From Prevotella sp. P5-50 (lineage in GTDB: Bacteria > Bacteroidota > Bacteroidia > Bacteroidales > Bacteroidaceae), in the NCBI RefSeq assembly GCF_002251295.1, contig NZ_NPJA01000035.1, positions 1 through 64,000 of the forward strand: a stretch of 64,000 nucleotides of DNA, written 5' to 3'. Below the pieces are notes generated by a model. It searched no databases. It was not told the origin of the DNA and saw only the letters and a program-made list of their open reading frames with translations. The position numbers and the translations under genes were made by a program. Positions 1 through 7,568 of this stretch are shown piece by piece (within the stretch, counting starts at the first letter, position 1; every line of letters begins with the position of its first letter).

Positions 1-866
1 CTGAATCGGATGGCGGCGCATGCATCGCAGCTCCCTATCAGATCACCCAAGGCACGCTGCCCTCTATCTCGGTGAAGGGTACTGGCGACAAGGCGGTGAC
101 CAGCATCAACCTCGGAGGTCTCGCCATTGACGAGAATACCACGGTGAAGGACTTCGCCAAGGCGGTGGTGACCAACAATCAGGAGTTCGACTACGGCGAC
201 CAGATCAGCTTCTACAAGGTGTTGCAGCGTCTGAACGCGGAAACTCAGATTCCCTACTGCGCCTTCAGTGCAAGCTACGTAGTGCTCGACAAGGAATCGA
301 CTGCGAAGCTCTGGGATCTCGTTGACAAGGTGGGATTCGCTGCAAAGGAGGGCTTCCTCGCCCATGGTGCGGACGAGGGCGACGGTGTGTTTGCCTGGGT
401 ACACAGCCGCAACGACTACGGCAAGACCAAGGTATCGACCCAATACCTCATCGACAACAACAGCATGTTGCAGGCGTACAAGACGGACGATGCGTTCACC
501 AAGGCGTGCAAGAGCTACGGCAGCAGCGCCGATGTGTTCCTCACTCCCGACGGCAACGGTTCGGTAGCTCCCGTCACTCCCGCTGTCCCCGATGTGACTC
601 CCTCCGACGGGAAGTTTGAGGTCAAGCTCCTCGCTAATCCCTCAGTCGGTGGCACGGTGACCGGTGCAGGTCGCTACCCTGCGGGTCAGTCGGTGGAGAT
701 TAGTGCCTCGCCTGCCGAAGGTTACCAGTTCAACCGATGGAGCGATGGCGACACCAATGCCTCACGCAGCATCACGCTCAGTTCAAACACCGCCCTCACT
801 GCCTACTTCAAGTCGAATAGCGACACTGGTGAACAGGAACCCGGTGGTGGTGGACTGGAAGGCTGA
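1..866 (+). CDS. C-terminal part of an InlB-repeat-type protein (5' end outside window)
   Basis: The frame is open to the left edge (reading from base 3), so the true start lies outside the window. I do not recognise the N-terminal ~190 residues. A proline-rich linker (PVTPAVPDVTP) is followed by one ~65-residue module with the Gly-Gly-Thr-Val start, a YPAGQSVEISA segment and the EGYQFNRWSDG core of divergent InlB B-repeats, a beta-rich module common in Bacteroidetes surface and phage-like proteins. The C-terminus is a low-complexity EPGGGG tail. It lies 54 nt upstream of a small membrane protein and a smalltalk peptide. In other Bacteroidetes this spot often holds an HU-like DNA-binding protein, but I see no HU signature here. 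Function unknown; the repeat call is good, the rest open. Confidence 0.6.
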   Translation, partial: ESDGGACIAAPYQITQGTLPSISVKGTGDKAVTSINLGGLAIDENTTVKDFAKAVVTNNQEFDYGDQISFYKVLQRLNAETQIPYCAFSASYVVLDKESTAKLWDLVDKVGFAAKEGFLAHGADEGDGVFAWVHSRNDYGKTKVSTQYLIDNNSMLQAYKTDDAFTKACKSYGSSADVFLTPDGNGSVAPVTPAVPDVTPSDGKFEVKLLANPSVGGTVTGAGRYPAGQSVEISASPAEGYQFNRWSDGDTNASRSITLSSNTALTAYFKSNSDTGEQEPGGGGLEG

Positions 867-920
867 ACCACAGAGTCCTGCGGAACGTCCGCGGGACTCT
901 TTAACCCTCACATTTAGCGT

Positions 921-1109
921 ATGAAACGAATACTCTCATTAGCCAGTTTCGTCTGTGCTATCCTCTTCGCTGTAGCTGGCATGATGATGCCTCCGCAAGG
1001 TGAGATTTCGGGATCCGTCCTCATCCTCGTTGCCCAGCTCTTGATACTGTGTGCCACCTTCCTCGGCATTAAAGACTATCACAACATCATCAACAGAAAA
1101 CTATCATGA
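921..1109 (+). CDS. small membrane protein, two predicted helices
   Basis: This 62-residue protein has two hydrophobic stretches, residues 5-22 and 31-48, joined by a short MMMPPQGEI turn, and a basic C-terminus. This fits a two-pass inner-membrane peptide. The stop overlaps the start of the smalltalk peptide in an ATGA, so the two are translationally coupled. It starts 54 nt after the preceding gene and probably shares its transcript. I do not recognise a family. Confidence 0.6.
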   Translation: MKRILSLASFVCAILFAVAGMMMPPQGEISGSVLILVAQLLILCATFLGIKDYHNIINRKLS

Positions 1110-1204
1110 CACAAGATTCTAAAAACAAGTGGAGCGTCATCATCAACATTGCTTTGACCACCATCACCGCCGTGCTCTCGGCCCTTGGTTTCACCATCGG
1201 GTGA
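1106..1204 (+). CDS. smalltalk family micro-protein (32 aa)
   Basis: The peptide is too short for ordinary gene callers. It has a polar N-terminus (MTQDSKNKW) followed by one hydrophobic helix of about 20 residues ending LSALGFTIG. This is the layout of Bacteroidetes smalltalk proteins, which have a lysine/tryptophan head, a helix rich in Ile/Leu/Thr and a G(V/F)T tail. The start overlaps the previous stop by 4 nt, and a strong terminator follows 15 nt after the stop. Smalltalk genes usually sit directly before an N-acetylmuramoyl-L-alanine amidase. Here the next sequence is a repeat block, and the only amidase in the window is 53 kb away. The role of the family is not known. Confidence 0.75.
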   Translation: MTQDSKNKWSVIINIALTTITAVLSALGFTIG

Positions 1205-1218
1205 CACTCCCTCCGCAA

Positions 1219-1257
1219 ACCCATGAACCGCCCCGTGTGGTTCGTGGGTGTTTTTTT
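1219..1257 (+). terminator. Rho-independent terminator after smalltalk gene
   Basis: An 11 bp stem (1219-1229 with 1239-1249, one G-T pair), a 9 nt loop and a run of seven T follow the smalltalk stop by 15 nt. Confidence 0.85.
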
Positions 1258-1638
1258 ATCCACGGAACACATTCTAAGCGGATTCTTTTGGGGGTTGCTT
1301 CGCAAGAAATCTTAGAGGAAATCTTCATGTAAAATCTAAGGACCTAAACGGTCCAGAAATCTATTTAAGATTGCTATCTCCCTAAAATATTTCTTGCCGT
1401 AGGCAACATCTTAAACAAGATTTCCTCCAAAGATTTCTTGCCGTAGGCAACTAAAAACATCCACGGATCACACGGAGGACACGGATTCTTGTTAAAGATT
1501 ATTCTAAAGATTTTCGTTAAGATTTCGAGCATCTCCGATGCGATCCATAATAAATTCGTCCCCAAAAGCGAGGTATTCGAGCGCATTTTCAGTCGAGATT
1601 TTTGTTAAAGATTTTGTTTGCTGCCTCCCTGATTTTGT
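1258..1638. repeat. interspersed repeat block A (no gene)
   Basis: This stretch holds no gene. It carries pieces of a repeat family found at six other places in the window: ATCCACGGA...ACACGGAT pieces (1258-1271, 1469-1490) and hairpins at 1295-1305, 1340-1354, 1394-1406, 1438-1450 and 1529-1541, each next to a GAAATCT-type tail on one strand. It also carries an AAAATGCGCTCGA module on the minus strand near 1565-1595. Short frames such as 1129-1332 and 1374-1586 are chance frames in this repeat. Confidence 0.85.
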
Positions 1639-1955
1639 TTTGCGTTACAAGCGTTACAATATAACAATATAACAGTTTCCTAAACTCATTTTTGCGTTAC
1701 AGTTGTTACAGATAACAGTTTGGGGAAAGCAAAAACAAGGGCCATCTTGACCTCATGAATAGTTCTTTGATAAAGGCCTGACTACAGAAAATAAAGACGA
1801 ATGACAACTTTTTCTTCCCACATCTTCTCATCTTTCATTTTATTTTTATAAATTTGCATGGGAAATCGTAACACAGGGGAATTACTCCCCTATCATTCTT
1901 AAAACCCAAAAACTGTGCATCAGTCATGATGTCGTTGACCTGTCCCTGTGACATC
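1639..1955 (+). repeat. cassette spacer, copy 1, ending in left end LE1
   Basis: About 317 bp that recurs at 3389-3705 with roughly 85-90 percent identity by eye. It starts with GTTACA/AACAG-rich sequence, has the conserved stretch around AAAGCAAAAACAAGGGCC, then a TAAATTTG promoter-like box at 1849-1856. It ends in a 28 bp element at 1928-1955 with GATGTC and GACATC at its two edges. The same element occurs inverted at 3362-3388 and 5660-5686 and in the same direction at 3678-3705. A minus-strand micro-frame (start near 1954, ending ...FPCKFIKIK) is kept in both full spacer copies. Confidence 0.85.
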
Positions 1956-2011
1956 TTGAAACCTTGCTTGCATCTCGCATGCAGTATTGGTTTGAATAAA
2001 ACCGAAGCTAT

Positions 2012-3055
2012 ATGACGAAAGAGAATAAAGAAATGCTATTGAGCCTCATTCAACAACACAAGGAGTTAGGCATTAGTGAGCAGATAGACTACGAAAAGTT
2101 CTATCTGTACTCTATCATCACGCACTCCACAGCCATCGAAGGTTCTACTGTTACAGAATTGGAAGCTCAACTGTTGTTTGATGAAGGCATCACATCACAA
2201 AAGCGCACCTTGGTAGAACAACTGATGAACCTTGACCTTATAACAGCATACGACTATGGCATGAAGTGGATAAAACACCATGAAGCTATTACTGTAAATT
2301 GGCTAATCACACTTGCATCAAAGGTTATGGCTCGTACTGGAAGTGAATATCATTCTCTTGGGGGAGATTTCTCTGCAGCTAAAGGCGAATTAAGAAAACT
2401 GAATGTGACAGCAGGCTTTGGAGGAAAGTCGTATGTGTCGTACTTGAAAGTACCCTCAAGACTTGAAGCATTCTGTGAGGAACTGAACAAACGCCGTATG
2501 GCGATTGATAAGACAGATATTGCGGCTATCTATGAACTAAGCTTTTGGGCACATTTTGAATTGGTTTCCATTCACCCTTGGGCTGACGGTAATGGCAGAA
2601 CATGCAGACTATTGATGAATTTGCTCCAAATAGAATATGGTGTGTTACCCACCAAAGTGCTTAGGGAGGATAAAGCTGAATATATTCAGGCTTTGATAGA
2701 CACAAGAGAGAATGAAGATATTCAGATATTTCTGGACTGTATGACCCAATTGCATTGTAAGCATCTTAAATGGGATATCGACCAATTTATCAAGTCTATG
2801 ACAGAGGAAATGGTCGATAAAATTGATTTTGCAGAGGAAATGGTCGATAAATGGTCGATAAAGCCAGCATTAGCTAAGAAATTGGCCGATATTTTAATCT
2901 TTGCAGACGGAAAGGATGAAATCACAACAGAGATCATCACCAAGCAATTTAACCTAACTCAAACAACTGCCAAACGTTACCTGCGCCAACTTACGGAGTT
3001 CGGCTATATCGAAGCACAAGGCGGCAATAAGAACAGAACGTATAAAAAGAAATAA
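2012..3055 (+). CDS. Fic family protein (probable AMPylase) with C-terminal winged helix
   Basis: Fic enzymes transfer AMP (sometimes other groups) from a nucleotide to Ser, Thr or Tyr of target proteins. The catalytic loop is intact: HPWADGNGRTCR at residues 188-199, with the catalytic His188. Ser39-x3-Glu43-Gly44 matches the inhibitory (S/T)xxxE(G/N) helix, placed N-terminal to the Fic core, so this is an autoinhibited class II Fic. Residues ~290-347 form a winged helix-turn-helix, a common fusion suggesting DNA binding or autoregulation. A linker repeat (EEMVDK twice, residues 266-281) lies between the domains. The next gene starts 6 nt downstream. The pair sits between identical inverted boundary elements, which suggests acquisition as a module. 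Toxin or defence role is inference. Confidence 0.9.
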   Translation: MTKENKEMLLSLIQQHKELGISEQIDYEKFYLYSIITHSTAIEGSTVTELEAQLLFDEGITSQKRTLVEQLMNLDLITAYDYGMKWIKHHEAITVNWLITLASKVMARTGSEYHSLGGDFSAAKGELRKLNVTAGFGGKSYVSYLKVPSRLEAFCEELNKRRMAIDKTDIAAIYELSFWAHFELVSIHPWADGNGRTCRLLMNLLQIEYGVLPTKVLREDKAEYIQALIDTRENEDIQIFLDCMTQLHCKHLKWDIDQFIKSMTEEMVDKIDFAEEMVDKWSIKPALAKKLADILIFADGKDEITTEIITKQFNLTQTTAKRYLRQLTEFGYIEAQGGNKNRTYKKK

Positions 3056-3061
3056 CGATAT

Positions 3062-3409
3062 ATGGCTAAGAATTTCGATTATATCCTGCTTTTAGCAAAG
3101 GAAGTGCCTGGGTTCAAACGCTTGTACGAATACTGCGATATGGCAGAAACTTTGCAGGCAACATATCCTGAGGCTTCAGCCAATAGTTCTCGCAAAGCCT
3201 TGGAATGGCTTGTGAAGAACATGTTGAAGATGAAAAACGTTCAGATAGACGAACGGGAAACCCTCAACGATCTGCTTCATAAGCCAGAAACTTATGCCTT
3301 TATCAATCATGATGTCAATCTGGATGACGACATCCGTTTGGTTCATAAGATCGGCAACTCAATGTCACAGGGACGGGTCAATGACATCAACACCAAGCGT
3401 TACAGTTGA
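3062..3409 (+). CDS. DUF4145-like protein, apparently truncated
   Basis: 115 residues. Residues ~35-55 (SANSSRKALEWLVKNML) and ~93-104 (IRLVHKIGN) resemble the helical DUF4145 domain found alone or at the N-terminus of type I restriction HsdR proteins, where the domain continues after the HKIGN motif with AxHG-like sequence. Here the reading frame leaves the family pattern right after GN and ends with MSQGRVNDINTKRYS. That tail is encoded by the boundary repeat at 3362-3409, which is also present at 5660-5707. The gene therefore looks cut by the cassette end and closed by repeat sequence. It is probably co-transcribed with the Fic gene (6 nt gap). Whether it is an antidote, a partner or a remnant cannot be told. 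Confidence 0.55.
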   Translation: MAKNFDYILLLAKEVPGFKRLYEYCDMAETLQATYPEASANSSRKALEWLVKNMLKMKNVQIDERETLNDLLHKPETYAFINHDVNLDDDIRLVHKIGNSMSQGRVNDINTKRYS

Positions 3410-3705
3410 CAGTTGACAGTTTCCAAAAATGAATTTTTTGCGTTACAGATAACAAATAACAGATAACAGTTTGGGGAAAGCAAAAACAAGGGCCATTTTG
3501 ACCTCCTGTATCATTCTTCGATAAAGGCCTGGCCAAAGAAAATAAAGATGAATATAATTTTTTCAGTCAACATCTTCGCAACTCTCATTTTATTTTTATA
3601 AATTTGCATGGAAAATCGTAAAACAGGGGAATTACTCTCCTATCATTCTTAAAACCCAAAAACTGTGCATTATTCTTGATGTCGTTGACCTGTCCCTGTG
3701 ACATC
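3362..3705 (+). repeat. cassette spacer, copy 2, with right end RE1 and left end LE2
   Basis: A 344 bp unit separating the two defence modules. It opens with RE1 (3362-3388), the inverted counterpart of LE1, runs through the same GTTACAG, AACAG and AAAGCAAAAACAAGGGCC segments as copy 1, has a TAAATTTG box at about 3599-3606, and closes with LE2 (3678-3705). The remaining 3706-3828 holds no gene. On the minus strand the sequence just beyond LE2 begins with an ATG frame reading MKQEKDIERMFRQHYE, which resembles the first residues of sigma-70-family proteins of this group and may be a remnant. Confidence 0.85.
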
Positions 3706-3828
3706 TCGTAATGCTGACGAAACATTCTTTCTATGTCCTTTTCCTGTTTCATACACTATCTATACAGTTGAGCCAAGCAAAAAACTAAGCAAAACAATAA
3801 CTTTTTTTCAAAATTTACAGAAAAACAT

Positions 3829-4791
3829 TCAACGACTCCTTGTCTTCCACAAAGCCATAGGATGAAATTTGATTCTATTGACCATCTCTTTATCTTCGAA
3901 CAGCAATTCTGGAATATACTTCTTGTCATTGAATTCCCGCACATATTCTTTCTCTGATTCTGTCAGAACCAATAGCTTTGAGAGAAAGTCTTTCACTTCT
4001 GTCTTGGCTTTTTCAAAGTCAAAATGCTCACTGCGCCTAAGCACAGGCAAGAGTTGCGAACGAATCTGCGGAAAACGGATCTTGTCTATCTGCGGAAAGT
4101 CAATATATTCTGTAGGCGTAGTGTTGTCTTTTCTGCTTGAGCCAACAGTCAGATAAAAGACGGTCGCTTTTCTCAGCAACGTTTTCTCTTCATCGCTCAC
4201 GAATAGCTGATGCTTCACCATGTTATAGACATCATAAATGTCACGTGCAGCACTTCTACCTATCAAGGCGTTTATCTTGGTGGCAAACAATTCGACAGGT
4301 GAAAGAGAACGTACCTTCACATCGCTCAGAAACGGAATGGACACATGAGTCTCTATGGCAGGCAGAATATGGCAACGGTCGGAATAGTTGATTTCTATCT
4401 TGATGCCATCGTTGTTGCCTGCGGCATTGGTATAATGAAACACCCATGAGTCAAGCGTATGCGGTGTCTTGGAGCCAGGCGCAAGATGATAACCATCCGA
4501 CTCCATATAGCGTAGAATCTCGTTATTCACTTCTTGGCGAATGGAGAGCATGGATTCTCGGTCGCAATCCACCGTAAAGTCAAGATCTATATCTACCGAG
4601 AGTCTTGGCAGTTGGAAAACGGTGAGATTGATGGCTGTGCCACCTTTCAGCACAAGAGATTTAGACAGCAAAGGACTGTCATGGAAATAGTTGAGTATCT
4701 CCACCAGTCGCATCACCTTTTCGAGGTTGTCGCGAATAAAGCCTTGCTCCTTGGCGATGATGTCAAGAGTTTGTTTGTTATATGAGTTCAT
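3829..4791 (-). CDS. AbiEii-type nucleotidyltransferase toxin
   Basis: This is the toxin half of a type IV toxin-antitoxin/abortive infection pair. The nucleotidyltransferase signature is present: LKGGTA at residues 49-53 and LPRLSVDIDLD at 61-71, with the metal-binding Asp67 and Asp69. The 320-residue length is usual for the family. Family members transfer nucleotides to tRNA or related acceptors and arrest growth during phage infection. Its start overlaps the end of the AbiEi gene by 14 nt, so the pair is translationally coupled. The cassette is oriented opposite to the Fic pair but is bounded by the same end sequences (3678-3705 and 5660-5686). Confidence 0.88.
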   Translation of the reverse strand: MNSYNKQTLDIIAKEQGFIRDNLEKVMRLVEILNYFHDSPLLSKSLVLKGGTAINLTVFQLPRLSVDIDLDFTVDCDRESMLSIRQEVNNEILRYMESDGYHLAPGSKTPHTLDSWVFHYTNAAGNNDGIKIEINYSDRCHILPAIETHVSIPFLSDVKVRSLSPVELFATKINALIGRSAARDIYDVYNMVKHQLFVSDEEKTLLRKATVFYLTVGSSRKDNTTPTEYIDFPQIDKIRFPQIRSQLLPVLRRSEHFDFEKAKTEVKDFLSKLLVLTESEKEYVREFNDKKYIPELLFEDKEMVNRIKFHPMALWKTRSR

Positions 4792-5542
4792 ATTCTTCCT
4801 TTGATGTTAGTTCTTGCGGCACATACATGCGCCATTTATTTACAAATGTATCCGACTCATCGTTGTTAGTCAACCACTTGACGCTTTTGGTTCCCTTGGC
4901 TCGGCACAGCTCCAAGAGGGATTCTGAGATGTTGGCTTGTTCCTTGATTCGCTCCAACAGATAGCCTGTCTTCTGGTACAGGAATGCCTTGTCGTACCTT
5001 GCGAGATAATCGATGAGCCTTTCCTCATTGAGCAAGACGATACCCTCCATGCAATGCAGCAATTCCTCAATACCACCAGCTCGGTCGATGCGGTCAAAGC
5101 AATCCAACAACGTACTCTCCACATCCGTTACTCGCACATAAGGGTTTCCCTTGGGTGTCATCATACCAACGATTTCCTTTGTTTGTCGGCAATAGGTATA
5201 ATCCACATCGTCGAAAGGAAAGGAATTGAAGCGAGTCATGCTTTTCACAAAAACCTCATTGAAGGGTTGATGAGCCAATCCATGAAATTCCAATGCTGTG
5301 TGATAACTGATGCAAGCTGTAGGTGACAAGTGGCTTCCTATCTCATACTTGTCGCAAACAGGTAAGCCAGATGCAATATCCTTCATGCAATAGGTATTGC
5401 GCCGTATAGCCACAATCCACCCTTGTTGCTTGTACCGAGCAAGCAACGCTTCCACCGATTTCACCTTGCCTTTCAGAGCCTCAGAAAGTTCATCCGAAGT
5501 GAATATCCGCAGCTTATATAATATACTCAATAGTTCTGTCAT
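4778..5542 (-). CDS. AbiEi-type antitoxin/repressor
   Basis: A 254-residue protein with an N-terminal winged helix-turn-helix (residues ~1-55; FTSDELSEAL then a wing RRNTYCM). It is followed by the AbiEi antitoxin C-terminal domain, with conserved SYHTALEFHGLA at ~96-107 and RVTDVESTLLDCFDR near 136-151. In the AbiE system this protein represses the operon and neutralises the toxin without a stable complex. It is the first gene of the minus-strand pair. A TATTTTTG box (5559-5566, minus) lies 17-24 nt upstream and is a plausible -7 element. Function is inferred from family and gene order. Confidence 0.85.
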   Translation of the reverse strand: MTELLSILYKLRIFTSDELSEALKGKVKSVEALLARYKQQGWIVAIRRNTYCMKDIASGLPVCDKYEIGSHLSPTACISYHTALEFHGLAHQPFNEVFVKSMTRFNSFPFDDVDYTYCRQTKEIVGMMTPKGNPYVRVTDVESTLLDCFDRIDRAGGIEELLHCMEGIVLLNEERLIDYLARYDKAFLYQKTGYLLERIKEQANISESLLELCRAKGTKSVKWLTNNDESDTFVNKWRMYVPQELTSKEEYELI

Positions 5543-5659
5543 TGTTTCTAATTTTGCACAAAAATATAAAATCTAATATATTTATGAGAAAAATCAGAAA
5601 CTTTTTATACTTTTTTATATATTCTTTCCATCTTAATTGTCCGACTACGGAGGAACAAA

Positions 5660-5776
5660 ATGTCACAGGGACGGGTCAATGACATCAACACCAAGCGTTA
5701 CAGTTGACAGTTGACAGTTTCCAAAAATGATTTTTTTGCGGTACAAATAACAGATAACAGATAACAGTTTTGGGAA
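5660..5776 (+). repeat. cassette spacer, copy 3 (partial), opening with RE2
   Basis: RE2 at 5660-5686 is identical to RE1 and encodes the same MSQGRVNDINTKRYS tail in one frame, here with no gene in front. The GTTACAG/GTTGACAG stretch then continues to about 5776, where the match to copy 2 is lost and repeat block B starts. The spacer is cut after ~117 bp. Confidence 0.85.
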
Positions 5777-6060
5777 ACGGTATTTTTTGGGGTAGCCTGA
5801 AGGCTAGAAATCTTTGGAGGAAATCTTTTTTAAGATGTTGCTTCGCAAGAAATATTTTAGGGATTCGCAGATTATCTCCCTTGTAAAATCTTTAATATAA
5901 ATCTCAACTGAAAATGCGCTCGAGTTCCTCGCTTCTGGGAGGAATTTTATTATGGATCGCCTACGGCTCGACATCTTAACTATAATCTTTACAAGAATCT
6001 TTAACTATAATCTTTCCGTGATTTCTGTGTGCTCCGTGGATTTTTTTTTGGATAATACAA
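5777..6060. repeat. interspersed repeat block B (no gene)
   Basis: No gene. It contains hairpins TAGCCTGAAGGCTA (5793-5806) followed by GAAATCTTTGGAGG, TTGCTTCGCAA (5838-5848) followed by GAAATATTTTAGGG, CGAGTTCCTCG (5921-5931) after AAAATGCGCT, and GCCTACGGC (5959-5967). It ends in a TGTGCTCCGTGGATTTTT piece near 6027-6046. Confidence 0.8.
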
Positions 6061-6096
6061 AAAACGAATGGGAAAGAGAAACTATTATTGCAATAA

Positions 6097-6128
6097 TTTG
6101 CATTTTCAAACCCTTATGCGTAACTTTG
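6097..6128 (+). promoter_or_regulatory. promoter of the lipoprotein-rsmG-hydrolase operon
   Basis: TTTG (6097-6100), 20 nt, TAACTTTG (6121-6128): a full match to the Bacteroidetes consensus. The start codon at 6136 follows only 7 nt after the box, so the leader would be a few nucleotides at most. Confidence 0.8.
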
Positions 6129-6135
6129 CAAGTCG

Positions 6136-6927
6136 ATGAAAGACGTAAAGAAGATTATATACACTGCATTGGCTGTTTGCTTGGTGCTATGCGGATGTAA
6201 AAACAAAGACGATGTCAACAGCCTTTTCAAAGAGGTTGTTGTCAACCGGAATATGGCACTGACTGATGCTCCACACAGCCCTGCATGCACCATCGATATC
6301 CAAGTGAAATACCTGGATGAAAAAAGCAAAAGGGCGGAACGCATCAATAACACCATAGAACAACGGATCTTCAATCTCCAACAACTGAGCATGCAACAGG
6401 CTGTTGACGCGTTTGTGAAGCAATACGCTGACAGCTATCGGGAAAACATGATGCCGCTCTACAGGGATGACCAACACGACACGGAACGACAGGGATGGTA
6501 CGAATACCAGTATAAACTGGGAACGACAGTAACACCTGGACTGAACGATGCCATCGTCTATCGGGTGGAACTCATGACATACGAAGGCGGAGCACATCCT
6601 AACCACCAGACCATGGTGATGAACTTCGATGCTGACAGTGGACAACTGCTGAATCTCAACGATATCTTCGTGACGGGTTATGAGCAACCGCTCTGCGACA
6701 TGCTCCTTTCGGAACTGATGAGCAAAACAAACTCGAAGAACATGGATGAGCTGCACGACAAGGGGTATCTGATGACCATGGACCTCTATGTGCCTGACAA
6801 CTATATATTGGGCACAAAAGAGGTGACGTTCCACTATAATCCATACGAAATAGCACCATACGCCACGGGCGATACCGAACTGACGATTTCCTATGGACAA
6901 CTCAAGGCTATAATGAAAAAACAATAA
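6136..6927 (+). CDS. DUF3298-like (RsiV-type) lipoprotein
   Basis: A 263-residue lipoprotein. The signal peptide ends in the lipobox LVLCGC, giving a lipidated Cys at residue ~21. The body matches the DUF3298 type, with a conserved MTYEGGAHPNHQT segment (~residues 147-159) and a later NLNDIF motif (~174-179). Such proteins are anchored in the periplasm or outer membrane of Bacteroidetes; RsiV homologues bind lysozyme, but that role is not shown here. It is the first gene of a three-gene operon with rsmG (17 nt gap). The start is fixed by the signal peptide and the promoter immediately upstream. Confidence 0.75.
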   Translation: MKDVKKIIYTALAVCLVLCGCKNKDDVNSLFKEVVVNRNMALTDAPHSPACTIDIQVKYLDEKSKRAERINNTIEQRIFNLQQLSMQQAVDAFVKQYADSYRENMMPLYRDDQHDTERQGWYEYQYKLGTTVTPGLNDAIVYRVELMTYEGGAHPNHQTMVMNFDADSGQLLNLNDIFVTGYEQPLCDMLLSELMSKTNSKNMDELHDKGYLMTMDLYVPDNYILGTKEVTFHYNPYEIAPYATGDTELTISYGQLKAIMKKQ

Positions 6928-6944
6928 ACGCTTCAATAATCAAG

Positions 6945-7568
6945 ATGACAGACATTATATTCAAGTATTTTCCTGATCTCACCTCCAGACAGAAGGAGCA
7001 AATCGAGGCGCTTGACGCACTCTATCGGGAGTGGAATGCGAAGATTAACGTGATATCACGTAAAGACATCGACAACCTCTACGAGCACCATGTGCTCCAC
7101 TCGATGGCTATCGGGAAAGTGACGCACTTCACTCCCGGTTCTACCATTCTCGATTTCGGCACTGGTGGCGGATTTCCCGGTGTACCCCTCGCCATACTGT
7201 TTCCTGAATGCGACTTCAAACTCATCGACGGTACGGGAAAGAAAATCCGCGTGGCGCAGGAGGTTTGCCAAGCTATCGGCCTGACCAACTGCCACCCTAC
7301 CCACCTCCGGGGTGAAGAGGAAAAGGGCAAGTATGATTTTGTGGTGAGTCGCGCTGTCATGCCGTTGACTGACCTTTATAAAATAGTGAAGAAGAATATC
7401 TCACGCGATCAACGCAACAGTCTGCCCAACGGCATCATCTGTCTTAAGGGCGGGCATCTGGAAGAGGAAACAAAACCGTTCCGCAATATCGTGGAAATAA
7501 CAGACATCAGTTCCTTCTTTGATGAGGAATGGTTTCAAGAGAAAAATATCGTATATCTGCCATGCTGA
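6945..7568 (+). CDS. rsmG: 16S rRNA (guanine-N7) methyltransferase RsmG
   Basis: RsmG methylates N7 of G527 (E. coli numbering) in the 530 loop of 16S rRNA using S-adenosylmethionine. The SAM-binding loop ILDFGTGGGFPG lies at residues 68-79, followed by LIDGTGKKIRVAQEV and SRAV (motif IV region), all typical of RsmG. The 207-residue length is normal. The stop overlaps the start of the next gene by 7 nt. Not linked here to parA/parB or gidA, unlike in many other phyla. Confidence 0.95.
   Translation: MTDIIFKYFPDLTSRQKEQIEALDALYREWNAKINVISRKDIDNLYEHHVLHSMAIGKVTHFTPGSTILDFGTGGGFPGVPLAILFPECDFKLIDGTGKKIRVAQEVCQAIGLTNCHPTHLRGEEEKGKYDFVVSRAVMPLTDLYKIVKKNISRDQRNSLPNGIICLKGGHLEEETKPFRNIVEITDISSFFDEEWFQEKNIVYLPC

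Noticed and set aside
1838..1860. TAAATTTG in the spacer as the Fic promoter
   Set aside because: The -7 box is good but no TTTG lies at the right distance, and the same box in copy 2 points away from the AbiE genes; not listed as a firm promoter.
3389..3705. Spacer as an integron attC site
   Set aside because: No GTTRRRY/RYYYAAC pair in the right places and no integrase in the window.
3690..3760. Minus-strand start resembling a sigma-70-family protein (MKQEKDIERMFRQHYE)
   Set aside because: Only about 16 residues match before the frame enters the boundary repeat; at best a remnant, not a gene.
6187..6936. 249-residue minus-strand frame
   Set aside because: Shadow of the DUF3298-like lipoprotein gene; no signal peptide or motif.
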